From Gemmatimonadota bacterium (GTDB lineage: Bacteria > Latescibacterota > UBA2968 > UBA8231), in contig JAPOYQ010000934.1 in assembly GCA_026706505.1 (NCBI GenBank), positions 1 through 9,670 on the forward strand: a DNA stretch of 9,670 nt, given 5' to 3'. This document shows, piece after piece, positions 1 to 7,208 of the stretch. A program made the translations under genes and the position numbers. Under the pieces are notes generated by a model that was given only the letters and a program-made list of their open reading frames with translations, ran no database searches and was not told the DNA's origin. Every line of letters starts with the position of its first letter. Positions within the stretch are counted from its first letter, which is position 1.

Positions 1-639
1 CTCCCGGTCAGATAGCGCGATTTTATCCCACAATGGCCCCAACGCTCCTGTGCTTTCTCCGCTGTAGGGACTGACGAAGATACAGGGCATCCGGGTTCCA
101 TTAGATGATTTAAAACGTGCTCTGTGCATCGGATGAAGGTATCTGCCAAAACGATCAAGTCGATGGATTCTTGTTGCGTCTTGTGTCTCGACTCTCAAAG
201 CAGCTATACCGTCTGGTTCCGGTTTATCAAGAAGGACCAAATTCGTTCCGTCCGAGTCGGGTTCCTCTAAGACCCAATCCAAGTGTATTGTCATGCTCAT
301 CGGACTCGACTTGCCACTAGTTGAAATGGCAATCAGCTCAGGATCCTCTGAAAGCAAGGGAAATCCGTGGAACAGCCCAGAGAATAGGAATAAGCTATCG
401 GGGTCAGTGGGGTGCCCTTCTTCCTCTGCTTCCTCGATATTTTCTTCGCGGTATCTGAGTATGTCGTAAATCACGTCAGGCGTGGCATCGTTGGCGAGAA
501 GACGCAGCCCTTCGAGAACAGATGATTTCCCGGTGTTGTTCTTCCCTGTAATCAGGTTCACACCCCCCAAGCCGCGGATGGTCAACTCGCGGAATGCGCG
601 GAATCGCTCCAGCGTTATGCTCTCAATTTTGAGGCTCAT
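1..639 (-). CDS. AAA family ATPase (RecF/OLD-like, AAA_15/AAA_21 type), N-terminal part; C-terminus beyond the window
   Basis: The frame is open for 213 codons from the ATG at 639 to the left edge, so the gene is partial at its 3' end. The protein opens with a short strand and an F-R-A-F-R-x-L segment (residues 13-19), then a Walker A motif GKNNTGKSS at residues 32-40. This is the standard N-terminus of SMC/RecF/OLD-type ATPases. A later stretch (about 185-213, FVSPYSGES then LWDKIALSDRE) resembles the middle region of AAA_15/AAA_21 proteins. Walker B, the signature motif and any C-terminal nuclease (such as a TOPRIM domain) would lie outside, so the function cannot be fixed. Such ATPases occur in DNA repair and in many anti-phage systems. 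The start is supported by a Shine-Dalgarno AAGGGG at 646-651, six bases upstream. Base composition is nearer 50% GC in sampled lines, against 60-70% for the genes to the right. Confidence 0.85.
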   Translation of the reverse strand, partial: MSLKIESITLERFRAFRELTIRGLGGVNLITGKNNTGKSSVLEGLRLLANDATPDVIYDILRYREENIEEAEEEGHPTDPDSLFLFSGLFHGFPLLSEDPELIAISTSGKSSPMSMTIHLDWVLEEPDSDGTNLVLLDKPEPDGIAALRVETQDATRIHRLDRFGRYLHPMHRARFKSSNGTRMPCIFVSPYSGESTGALGPLWDKIALSDRE

Positions 640-645
640 TGCATT

Positions 646-651
646 CCCCTT
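646..651 (-). promoter_or_regulatory. Shine-Dalgarno of the AAA ATPase gene
   Basis: The minus strand reads AAGGGG six bases before the ATG at 639. A second ATG four bases further upstream is in another frame and stops after two codons, so this site decides the start. Confidence 0.6.
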
Positions 652-687
652 CACTAGGGTATTTCATCCGTTCCTTTATCTTACGAC

Positions 688-717
688 AATATACGCGAAC
701 TGCTTGAACAGTCTCAA
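688..717 (-). promoter_or_regulatory. Candidate sigma-70 type promoter of the AAA ATPase gene
   Basis: On the minus strand TTGAGA (712-717) is followed after 18 bases by TATATT (688-693), about 48 bases before the ATG at 639. The surrounding spacer is clearly AT-richer than the flanking genes. The spacing and hexamers fit a housekeeping promoter, but this is read by eye only. A second -10-like hexamer, TAAGAT, lies at 678-683 without a good -35. Confidence 0.45.
699..712. promoter_or_regulatory. Near-palindrome inside the candidate promoter, possible operator
   Basis: ACTGCTTGAACAGT has perfect 4-base arms (ACTG/CAGT) and matches at five of seven pairs. It sits between the -35 and -10 hexamers, where a repressor would block transcription. 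On the minus strand it also contains GTTC-N5-GTTC. It matches neither the enterobacterial LexA box (CTGT-N8-ACAG) nor the alphaproteobacterial one (GTTC-N7-GTTC). No regulator is identified, and it could be chance. Confidence 0.25.
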
Positions 718-765
718 ACCCTCGCGCCAGTGCATCCGATTTCCCGCTTAGCCGTCAGCCACCCC

Positions 766-1821
766 TCAGTCCAGCCGCACTTCCCCCCCCGCCTCTTGGC
801 TCCGGTAGATCCCATCGAGGATCTTCATCACCTGTAGGGATTGTTCCGGCGGCACCGGCGAGGGCCGCCCTTGGGAAATCGCCGCGGCGAACTCCACGCA
901 TTCCTGCGCGTGGGCTTCGAGGCCGTCGTACATCAGCATGAGCTTGCGGTCGTACTGCTGGCGGGTCTGGTTGTTGCTCTCGTAAATCGAGCACTGGGGC
1001 CAGTGCGCGCCGCCTCGGTTCCCGTAGAGCCACATCTGCATGGCCTCGCCCTCGACGGGGTGGTGCAAAAGCCAGCTCACCTCCAAGATCAACGTCGCGC
1101 CGTTGTCAAAGCGCACAAAGGCCGCGGCAAAATCCTCGACATCGTAGTGGGATGGGATCGGCTGGCGGCCCCATTGGCTGAAAGCCCCTTCTTGGTGCGC
1201 CAATTCAGCGCGAGCCACCCCTGAAATAGCCACTGGCTTGGGATGCCCCATAAACCACAAGGTCAGGTCGAGGATGTGGACCCCAATGTCAATGCAGGGC
1301 CCGCCGCCGCTGTGCTCCTTGAGAATAAACCCATCGCCAACCGGTGCCCCAGCCCGGCGCAGCATCCAACTGCGGGCGTGGTAGATGTCGCCGAGCGCTC
1401 CTGTATCTATCTCGTCCTTTAGCGCGCGGGACGAGCCATGAAAGCGAAAGTGCTGCGCGGTCATCAGCTCCTTGCCCGAGGCATCGCGCGCCGCGATCAT
1501 CTGGTTAACATCCTCGGGCGTGGGAGCCAAAGGCTTTTCGCAGATCACGTGCTTGCCAGCCGACAGCGCGGCAATGGCCAAGGGGGCGTGATACATGTTG
1601 GGCGTGCAGATGTCGATAATGTCGATATCGGGGTCGCTGAACAGCGCCTCCGGGTCGGTGTGCAGTTTGGTGACCCCGTTTTCTGCGCCAAAGCGCTTCA
1701 GCGCCTCCTCGCTAATATCGCTGCCAGCGATCAACTCGGCCTCGCTAGAATCCTCCCAGCCGGGAATGTGCGTGCGGGCGATCCCGCCAACGCCGACGAT
1801 ACCTACTTTGAGCGTGCTCAT
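766..1821 (-). CDS. Gfo/Idh/MocA family NAD(P)-dependent oxidoreductase
   Basis: This 351-residue protein has the usual family length and is predicted to be cytoplasmic, with no signal peptide or membrane segment. The N-terminal Rossmann fold shows G-x-G-G-I-A at residues 10-15, and an acidic D35 sits at the end of the second strand, consistent with NAD(H) preference. The family EKP motif is at 95-97, with K96 the usual catalytic or substrate-contacting lysine. The second conserved block, D178-I-G-V-H182 followed by D185, supplies the expected aspartate and histidine of the C-terminal alpha/beta domain. Family members oxidise or reduce sugars, inositols and related compounds; the substrate cannot be read from sequence. 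AAGGA lies six bases before the ATG (1828-1832). The gene starts 56 nt after batE on the same strand with no visible terminator, so cotranscription is possible, but no functional tie to the Bat proteins is evident. Confidence 0.93.
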   Translation of the reverse strand: MSTLKVGIVGVGGIARTHIPGWEDSSEAELIAGSDISEEALKRFGAENGVTKLHTDPEALFSDPDIDIIDICTPNMYHAPLAIAALSAGKHVICEKPLAPTPEDVNQMIAARDASGKELMTAQHFRFHGSSRALKDEIDTGALGDIYHARSWMLRRAGAPVGDGFILKEHSGGGPCIDIGVHILDLTLWFMGHPKPVAISGVARAELAHQEGAFSQWGRQPIPSHYDVEDFAAAFVRFDNGATLILEVSWLLHHPVEGEAMQMWLYGNRGGAHWPQCSIYESNNQTRQQYDRKLMLMYDGLEAHAQECVEFAAAISQGRPSPVPPEQSLQVMKILDGIYRSQEAGGEVRLD

Positions 1822-1877
1822 GGCTTATCCTTGTTTTTGGTTGTGGTTTGATCTACGCGAAAGAGTTGTCGTTAAGT
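1822..1877. other. Short spacer between batE and the oxidoreductase
   Basis: This 56-nt gap is the largest break in the gene series from 9670 to 766. It is T/G-rich on the plus strand. I see no hairpin with a T-run, and only weak promoter-like hexamers on the minus strand. Readthrough from the Bat genes into the oxidoreductase is the simplest reading. Confidence 0.4.
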
Positions 1878-2630
1878 TCAGATCCGCGTCATAGCTTCCG
1901 CCGGCATCCACCCGCCGAGGCCGTTGGCCAGCCGCACCAGCATCCACCCGCCCTCCTGCCGCACTAAGCGCACCTTGGTACCTTCGTGCGCGACAAAGAC
2001 TTCCGTCTGCCCAAGGTCGGGGCCGGAGCGTGCGTGCGCCATGTCAACTGTGATGATGGCTTCGCTCGTCTGCGCCTGATGGTGGAGGCGCGTCCCCAGC
2101 CACAGCGCGGACCCGACACTCAGCCCCGCACAAAGCAAAACCCCGCCTAGCCACAGCGCACCGGGGCGCGCCTGCGCGAACAACCACCGCACCCCCAAGA
2201 CAAAAACCGCGAAAAAGGCCGCGACGAACAGCAGACTGAGCTGGTTAAACGTAGGCCAGAAGTAGGCGGCAACCAGCGCAGCTACCAGCGCGCCGAGGCC
2301 GTCCTCAGTTTGCGGGTCGCGGTCCTTCTTCACTAGGTTGGCGAAGCGCAAATTGGCCTCAATGTCCTCGTCGTGCGGCAGCAAGCGCCGCGCTCGCTCA
2401 TACCAGAGAATAGCTTCGCCGAGCTTCCCGGATTTGAAGCAGGCATTGCCCAGGTTGTAGTAGAGCCGCGCGTCTTGCACCCCAGCGTCCACCACCGCCA
2501 AGTAGCTGCGCCGAGCTGCGGCAAAATCTCCATCCCGATAGAGCGCGTTGGCCTCGTTGTACTGCCCGGCCGCGGCCCCGGCGTGGAGTTGAGTGCCCAA
2601 CAGGAGCAACAGCGTCAGTGCGCGCATCAT
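1878..2630 (-). CDS. batE: BatE: TPR, transmembrane and SH3-like protein of the Bat operon
   Basis: The protein has 250 residues. A signal peptide or N-terminal hydrophobic segment (about 1-20) leads into two TPR units (about 22-55 and 56-89), including the consensus-like LYYNLGNACFKSGKLGEAI. Two membrane segments follow at about 129-151 and 157-180. The C-terminal region (about 190-250) has an SH3b-like pattern, with a VRLVRQEGGWMLVRL core and a closing GGWMP. TPR, membrane segment and SH3 in this order, immediately after batD, is the known BatE arrangement. It probably scaffolds the Bat complex at the cytoplasmic membrane; that role is inferred. The start ATG overlaps the batD stop as ATGA, and GGAG eight bases upstream acts as ribosome binding site. 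Translation should be coupled to batD. Confidence 0.88.
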   Translation of the reverse strand: MMRALTLLLLLGTQLHAGAAAGQYNEANALYRDGDFAAARRSYLAVVDAGVQDARLYYNLGNACFKSGKLGEAILWYERARRLLPHDEDIEANLRFANLVKKDRDPQTEDGLGALVAALVAAYFWPTFNQLSLLFVAAFFAVFVLGVRWLFAQARPGALWLGGVLLCAGLSVGSALWLGTRLHHQAQTSEAIITVDMAHARSGPDLGQTEVFVAHEGTKVRLVRQEGGWMLVRLANGLGGWMPAEAMTRI

Positions 2631-4402
2631 ATTCGCTTCTCCAAACCCGCGATCACCTCTTCTGCCAAGCGCCGCGCCGCAGCCCGATCCGTCGGCGGGC
2701 CACCCGCGGGCGCAAAGCGCGCAAAGTCGCAGCGCGTCAGCAGATCGCGCAACGCTTCAATCGTCTCGGGCTCGACTTGGCGCGCCGTCAAGGCATCGGC
2801 GCAGACCTCAATAGTCAGACCGGCTGCCGCGAGGTTGAGGCGGTCGGCCACGAATTCCAGCACGGCGGCGCGGACCTCGCCGTAGAACTCGGCCTCAGTG
2901 CCGACCTCAAGCAAGGCATCGGCGCGGGCTAGGCGGCGGCCAGCTTCGCCTTTGGCTCGGCGCTGGCGCGCGTACGCAACATCGCCCTGCAAGCGCCGCT
3001 GGTGGCGTTGCCACACAAGCAGGGCAAAGAAGGCGAGGGGCAGCGCGCCCTGCAAGGACCAAAACCAATAGCTCTCGTGTAGCATGGTAGCCGCGATGAG
3101 GGCCTCGGCGTCGGGCTTGATGTAGCGGATGTCCTCGCCTACGGCCTCGATGTCGCGCCGGCTCAACCCGTAGTTCACCCCTTCCCCCTCGACGTTCCCC
3201 TTGCTGTGAATGGCGATGGGATCGGATTCGAGGACCTCGTAGCGCGCTTGGTGTGGGTCGAAGTACGCAAAGCGCAACGGCGGGATGTTCACGGTGCCGT
3301 CCTGCTCGGGAATCAAGATGTACTCGAAGAGGCGGCGGCCTCCGTACACGCCATTGGTGATCCGCTCTTCCTCTTCGACCTTGGGGTCGTAAAGCTTGAC
3401 GCCAGCGGCAGCATCTACTTGCAGAGGCTGCACCGCGGCCATGTTGCCCTCGCCCTCGACCAGCACTCGCAGCGTTACCGGATCTCCGACCGCAACCTGA
3501 GTCGGCTGGGCTTCGACGCTGAGCTGGAAGCGCCCCACCGCGCCGGTAAATTCCTCGGGGCGGCCCTGCTCTGGCAACGGCAGCACCTCGATTTGTAATT
3601 CCTCGCTTTGCAGAAGCACCGAGCGAGAGCGGCCAAAAAACGGATCGCCAGCGAAAAAGTCGTCGAGCACGCCACCGCGGCGCGAGCGCTGTTGAGGAAT
3701 GTCGCAGGAAACGGCCAACGTGCCGACGGCGTGTGTTCCCGCGCCGGTGGGAAAAAGGGCCACGCGGCGCAGTGGCGCGACGTTGTAGGACACGCCGCCG
3801 CGCACCTCCTGATGCGAATCTAGCTGTTGGGCGACAAAGAGATCTTCGGTCCAAAACCCGACAAAGGTCGGCAGCTTGTTGAAGCTGACGTTGCGCGGCT
3901 GGATGCGGTAGAACAGGTCGTAGGACACGGTGACCTGCTGCCCCACGTAGGCCCGCTCGTGGTCGGCGCGCGCCAACACAAAGATGGGGCTCTCTGCCTG
4001 GCCGGCTTGCGCGCTACTAGTGCCGCGGACGATCTCGAGGGTAATGGGCTTGGTCTGATAGCGCTCGCCGTCCATTTCTAGCTGGAACGGGCCAATGGTA
4101 AAGGTGCCAGCCTGCTTGGCATAGAGGGCGTATGTTAGCTCTCGGGTGAAGGTGATGTTGGTGTTTCTCATCTCCATCCGCGTGCTAGTGGCTGGCCCAT
4201 CAACGTGGAAATCCTTTAGATCGAACGCTGGCGTCACCTGGCTCAACTGCTCGTCGGAGGTGATGCGGAGCGTCAGACGAATCGGCTCGCCCTGATTAGC
4301 GCGCGTGCGGTCGACGGATGCTTCGAACTGAATCGTCGCCGCTGCAACGCTGGATGCCGCCAGCGCCCACAGCACTAACGAGATGGCTAGACGTGCGCTC
4401 AC
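2627..4402 (-). CDS. batD: BatD family protein (signal peptide, periplasmic beta-domains, one TM, cytoplasmic helical tail)
   Basis: The protein has 591 residues. A Sec signal peptide covers about 1-22 (VAAA before a T). The long periplasmic part begins with the BatD hallmark of an Ig-like domain promising ligand loading (QGEPIRLTLRI near residues 37-47), and a second such unit lies near residue 300 (VAVGDPVTLRVLVEGEGNM). An IRYIKP motif precedes a single membrane segment at about 443-464. A basic stretch and a helical cytoplasmic tail of about 127 residues end the protein. The start is a GTG at 4402 that overlaps the batC stop as GTGA, with AGGGA five bases upstream. BatD is presumed to present a periplasmic receptor surface for the BatA/BatB VWA proteins; its biochemical role is not established. 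Length and position after batC fit the family well. Confidence 0.9.
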   Translation of the reverse strand: MSARLAISLVLWALAASSVAAATIQFEASVDRTRANQGEPIRLTLRITSDEQLSQVTPAFDLKDFHVDGPATSTRMEMRNTNITFTRELTYALYAKQAGTFTIGPFQLEMDGERYQTKPITLEIVRGTSSAQAGQAESPIFVLARADHERAYVGQQVTVSYDLFYRIQPRNVSFNKLPTFVGFWTEDLFVAQQLDSHQEVRGGVSYNVAPLRRVALFPTGAGTHAVGTLAVSCDIPQQRSRRGGVLDDFFAGDPFFGRSRSVLLQSEELQIEVLPLPEQGRPEEFTGAVGRFQLSVEAQPTQVAVGDPVTLRVLVEGEGNMAAVQPLQVDAAAGVKLYDPKVEEEERITNGVYGGRRLFEYILIPEQDGTVNIPPLRFAYFDPHQARYEVLESDPIAIHSKGNVEGEGVNYGLSRRDIEAVGEDIRYIKPDAEALIAATMLHESYWFWSLQGALPLAFFALLVWQRHQRRLQGDVAYARQRRAKGEAGRRLARADALLEVGTEAEFYGEVRAAVLEFVADRLNLAAAGLTIEVCADALTARQVEPETIEALRDLLTRCDFARFAPAGGPPTDRAAARRLAEEVIAGLEKRI

Positions 4403-5172
4403 CAGTCCCTAGTCTGCGCCTTGCCAGTGGCGCGAAATCGGCGCTTCTGAGCTTCCAACTCGCGGTTTTTGAGTGCATCCATGAGCTGCTGAGCTTCCTC
4501 GGGGCTAATAGACTGCTGCTCGGCGAGCTGCTCCTCCTGCTGTTGGTCCTGCTCACTTTGTTGCTGTTGCTGCTGATCCTGTTGATCCTGCTCTGAATCT
4601 TGCTGCTGTTGCTGATCTTGGTCCTGTTGATCTTGCTCTGAATCCTCCTGCTGTTCTTGATTCTGTTGATCCTGTTCCGAATCCTGCTGTTGCTGATCTT
4701 GGTTCTGTTGATCCTGTTCCGAATCCTGCTGTTGCTGTTGTTGCTGCTCCTGCAATTTCTCCAGCGCCAGTTCCAAGTTCACCTTTGCATCCTCGTCGTC
4801 AGCGTCTAGCTCCAGCGCCTGCTTGTACGCGGCGACGGCTTGTTCAAACGCTTGCTGCTGAAAGAAGCTATTGCCCATGTTGTAATGGGCCTGCGCCTGG
4901 ATTTTCTGCTCCTCGGCGCTGAACACGCGCTCAAATTCCCGCAGGGCTTGGTCGTACTCGCCGCGCTTAAAAAGTGCGTCCCCGACGTTGAAGTGCAGCT
5001 CGGGCGCGTCGGGCCGGTCGAGAAGCGCATCGCGGTAGAGTTGCAGGGCCTGATCGTACTCGCCGCGCTGGTAGTGCTCCAGCGCCTCGGCGCTCTTGCT
5101 GGCCACGGGATCGCCCACGGTCGCTCCGCAGACGACCAGCCAAATCCCCAAGAGGACCCATAGTGTACTCAT
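4399..5172 (-). CDS. batC: BatC: TPR protein with a Gln/Asp/Glu-rich repeat tract
   Basis: The protein has 257 residues if started at the ATG at 5172, which overlaps the batB stop as TAATG. An upstream in-frame ATG at 5268 lies deep inside batB and would add a poorly hydrophobic, Arg-containing leader, so I reject it. Residues 1-20 form a hydrophobic signal or anchor; C15 is not in a good lipobox. Three TPR units follow at about 27-57, 58-88 and 94-127, with the motifs LHFNVGDALFKRGEYDQAL and AHYNMGNSFFQQQAFEQAV. Residues about 141-220 are almost entirely Q, D, E, S and N, and contain four tandem DSEQDQQ units. A short charged helix ends the protein. In the family BatC is a TPR scaffold encoded after batB; the role of the low-complexity tail is unknown. 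Confidence 0.88.
   Translation of the reverse strand: MSTLWVLLGIWLVVCGATVGDPVASKSAEALEHYQRGEYDQALQLYRDALLDRPDAPELHFNVGDALFKRGEYDQALREFERVFSAEEQKIQAQAHYNMGNSFFQQQAFEQAVAAYKQALELDADDEDAKVNLELALEKLQEQQQQQQQDSEQDQQNQDQQQQDSEQDQQNQEQQEDSEQDQQDQDQQQQQDSEQDQQDQQQQQQSEQDQQQEEQLAEQQSISPEEAQQLMDALKNRELEAQKRRFRATGKAQTRDW
4558..4725 (-). repeat. In-frame tandem repeat of about 42 nt encoding DSEQDQQ units in BatC
   Basis: Four copies of a 19-base core, starting at plus-strand positions 4581, 4626, 4665 and 4707, are spaced 45, 39 and 42 nt apart. All steps are multiples of three, so the frame is kept. Encoded units are 14, 13, 15 and 14 residues, each beginning DSEQDQQ. The two copies nearest the TPR domain are almost identical in DNA, which suggests recent duplication. 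A degenerate fifth SEQDQQ follows at the left. Confidence 0.9.
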
Positions 5173-6197
5173 TAGGCGAACCGCCCCTTCCGCTCGCGGG
5201 TTTGCACCCGCGCATCGCCTAAGAAAGCCTCGGCAAAGAAACAGCAAAGGGCCAGTAATAAGGGCCATTGGAAACGCTCCTGATAGCGAGTGAGGCGGGT
5301 AGAGCCGATTTCGCGCTGATCCATCTCGGCGATCTGGCCATATAAAGCTTCCAATTCCGCACCTCCCAAGGTAGTGCGAAAGTAATCGCCCCCCGTCTCC
5401 AGCGCCATGTCCTGCAAGGTGCTCTCGTCGAGCCGGGTTTTGACGTATTGGCCGCGCTGGTCTTTGTGAAAGCTCACGCCGCCGCCCTCCTCCTCGGTGG
5501 GAATCAGCTCGCCATCGGGCGTCCCCAGACCCAAGGCAAAGATGCGCACGCCCTGTGCGGCGGCGGTCTGCGCCGCGGCCAGCGGCTGCCCCACGTGATC
5601 CTCGCCGTCGGTGAACAGCACGATGGCCTTGTGCTGGCCCTCGCCTTCCTCAAACGAGCGCACGGCCAGCCGCACGGCGTCGCCAATGGCCGTTCCCTGG
5701 ACGGGTATGGCTCCGGCGTCCAGCACGTCGAGAAACAACTCCACCGCACCATAGTCCGTCGTCAGCGGACATTGGACAAAAGCCTTACCAGCAAAGACGA
5801 CCAACCCGACCCGATCGCCCCGAAGCAAGTCCAACAGGCCGCGAATTTGGTATTTGGCCCGCGCCAAGCGGTTCGGCTTGACGTCCTCGGCCTGCATACT
5901 GCGCGACACGTCGAGCACCACCATCACGTCCACGCCCTTGCGCTCGGCCATTTCGAGTTGGGTGCCGAACTGGGGGCCGGTCAGCGCGAGGATCGCAAAG
6001 AAGGTCCCCAGCCCCAATAGGACGAGCTTGCTCACTTGGCGGCTCCGGCTCAGGTTGCGGGTCAGCTTCTCGGCCAGCGGGCCGCGGGCAAAACGCACCA
6101 AGGCGCGGCGGCGCGTCCAGAGCGCCCAGGCAAAAAAGGCCGCCAAAAAGGGCAGCAACAACAGCAGCCAAAAATTGTACAAGTTCGCAAAGCGCAT
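5172..6197 (-). CDS. batB: BatB: membrane-anchored VWA domain protein
   Basis: The protein has 341 residues. Membrane segments lie at about 9-27 and 57-74, ahead of a VWA domain (about 88-270), with a last membrane segment at about 308-325. The metal-binding MIDAS motif is complete: D96-x-S98-x-S100, T169 in the QGTAIGD loop, and D197 in the FTDGED loop. Mg2+-dependent ligand binding should therefore be intact. Residues 144-149 (PLTTDY) and the N-terminal FW-hydrophobic start match BatA/BatB proteins. The VWA domain is predicted to face the periplasm between the second and third membrane segments by family analogy. It starts six bases after the batA stop with no convincing Shine-Dalgarno, so coupled translation is likely. 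The paired VWA genes suggest a BatA-BatB heteromer. The old name 'aerotolerance' rests on one system and should not be read as function here. Confidence 0.93.
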   Translation of the reverse strand: MRFANLYNFWLLLLLPFLAAFFAWALWTRRRALVRFARGPLAEKLTRNLSRSRQVSKLVLLGLGTFFAILALTGPQFGTQLEMAERKGVDVMVVLDVSRSMQAEDVKPNRLARAKYQIRGLLDLLRGDRVGLVVFAGKAFVQCPLTTDYGAVELFLDVLDAGAIPVQGTAIGDAVRLAVRSFEEGEGQHKAIVLFTDGEDHVGQPLAAAQTAAAQGVRIFALGLGTPDGELIPTEEEGGGVSFHKDQRGQYVKTRLDESTLQDMALETGGDYFRTTLGGAELEALYGQIAEMDQREIGSTRLTRYQERFQWPLLLALCCFFAEAFLGDARVQTRERKGRFA

Positions 6198-6203
6198 ATA
6201 AAC

Positions 6204-7208
6204 TCAGGGCAGCGAGCGGAAACGGGTATGGGCCAACAGCATCTCCACCAACAGCAAGCCCAAACCCATGTAGAGAAAATAGGCGAAGCGCTCCGAGTAG
6301 TTCAGGTGGATTTCGGATTTGATCTCGGTCGCCTCTAACTCGCCGATTTCGCGGTAGATGGCCTCTAGCTTTTCCTCGCTAGTCGCTCGGTAGTACTGGC
6401 CGCCGGTGCGCGCGGCCACCTCCTGTAAGGTCTCCTCGTCAATCTCCACCTGAACGGTCTGATAGCGGGTGCCGAAAACCCCGCGCACGGGCCGGCGAAT
6501 CTCCCCGTCGCTGCCCACGCCAATCGTATAAACCCGAATGCCCACGGCCGCGGCTACCTCAGCCGCGGTCAACGGCTCGACCTCGCCGGCGTTGTTCACG
6601 CCATCGGTCAGCAGGATAATTACCTTGCTCTTGGCATCCGAGTCGCGCAGGCGGTTGCAGGCGTTGATCAGCGCCATGCCAATGGCCGTGCCATCCCATT
6701 CCTCGCTGGCGATCTCCACACCCTGGAGAAACTCCAACAGCACTCGATAGTCGAGGGTCAGCGGACACTGGGTGAAGCTCTCGCCGGCAAAGACGACCAT
6801 ACCGATGCGGTCGCTGTGGCGGCCGGCGATAAAGTCGGCCACCACTTCCTTGGCCACCTGTAAGCGGCTCTTCTGACCCTCGTCTAGGTCGTTCAACTCC
6901 ATGCTCGACGAGATGTCCAAGGTCAGCATGATGTCGATGCCCTCGCCCGATATTTCCCGCACCTCGCGCCCGGCTTGCGGGCGGGCCATGGCCGCGATGA
7001 GGCAACCCAAGCCGAGTATCTTCAAGACGAGGAGGCCGTGCCGGAGCTTGGTCCACAGCGACGCCGTGGCGCGGCGCAACACGCCGAGGTCGGAAAACTG
7101 CACACTGCTCTGGCGGCCCCGGTGCGCGCGCACATAGCTGTAGAGCAAGACGGGCAACAGCAGCAGCAACAACAGCCACTCGGGATTTTCAAACCGGATG
7201 TTCTGCAT
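6204..7208 (-). CDS. batA: BatA: membrane-anchored VWA domain protein
   Basis: The protein has 334 residues from the ATG at 7208. A further upstream ATG at 7244 would add a 12-residue Arg/Pro-rich leader; I prefer 7208 because the protein then opens with the family-like F-x-x-PEW-poly-Leu start. Membrane segments lie at about 11-25, 59-74 and 306-326. The VWA domain (about 90-275) has a complete MIDAS: D98-x-S100-x-S102, T174 in DGTAIG, and D202 in LTDG. The coding start overlaps the previous gene by 20 nt, with GAGG close upstream. BatA is about as long as BatB and shares its layout, including the QCPLT-x-DY segment, so the two are ancient paralogues. In other bacteria such proteins are partners of MoxR AAA+ ATPases, which are not encoded here. 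Confidence 0.92.
   Translation of the reverse strand: MQNIRFENPEWLLLLLLLPVLLYSYVRAHRGRQSSVQFSDLGVLRRATASLWTKLRHGLLVLKILGLGCLIAAMARPQAGREVREISGEGIDIMLTLDISSSMELNDLDEGQKSRLQVAKEVVADFIAGRHSDRIGMVVFAGESFTQCPLTLDYRVLLEFLQGVEIASEEWDGTAIGMALINACNRLRDSDAKSKVIILLTDGVNNAGEVEPLTAAEVAAAVGIRVYTIGVGSDGEIRRPVRGVFGTRYQTVQVEIDEETLQEVAARTGGQYYRATSEEKLEAIYREIGELEATEIKSEIHLNYSERFAYFLYMGLGLLLVEMLLAHTRFRSLP

Larger units (their letters stand above)
640..765. other. Intergenic spacer between the oxidoreductase and the AAA ATPase
   Basis: This 126-nt spacer is AT-rich relative to the operon (about 40% GC in 661-720). Besides the promoter candidate, near-palindrome and ribosome binding site listed separately, I see no RNA gene and no GC hairpin followed by a T-run. 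A rho-independent terminator for the upstream operon is therefore not visible. Confidence 0.5.

Noticed and set aside
699..712. LexA (SOS) box
   Set aside because: The near-palindrome lacks the CTGT-N8-ACAG spacing, and the GTTC direct repeats are five rather than seven bases apart, so only a generic operator candidate is reported.
482..751. Plus-strand open frame of 89 codons opposite the start of the AAA ATPase
   Set aside because: It overlaps the Walker A coding region and the promoter candidate of a real gene, and its product is low in complexity and lacks motifs.
640..765. Rho-independent terminator after the oxidoreductase
   Set aside because: Only weak short inverted repeats are seen and no hairpin is followed by a T-run on the minus strand.
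2907..3854. Minus-strand open frame of 315 codons inside batD in another frame
   Set aside because: The product is extremely Arg/Ala-rich, as expected from a shifted frame of GC-rich DNA, and batD in the main frame has clear family features.
4541..4752. CRISPR array or intergenic satellite
   Set aside because: The repeats are in frame inside batC, have no unique spacers, and encode a regular DSEQDQQ pattern, so they are a coding tandem repeat.
5172..5268. Upstream ATG at 5268 as the start of batC
   Set aside because: It would place 96 nt inside the batB C-terminus and add an Arg-rich leader before the hydrophobic segment. The ATG at 5172 overlaps the batB stop as TAATG and begins with a proper signal-like segment.
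5448..6020. Plus-strand open frame of 190 codons opposite batB
   Set aside because: It is fully antisense to the VWA domain, with no recognisable domain and no convincing ribosome binding site.
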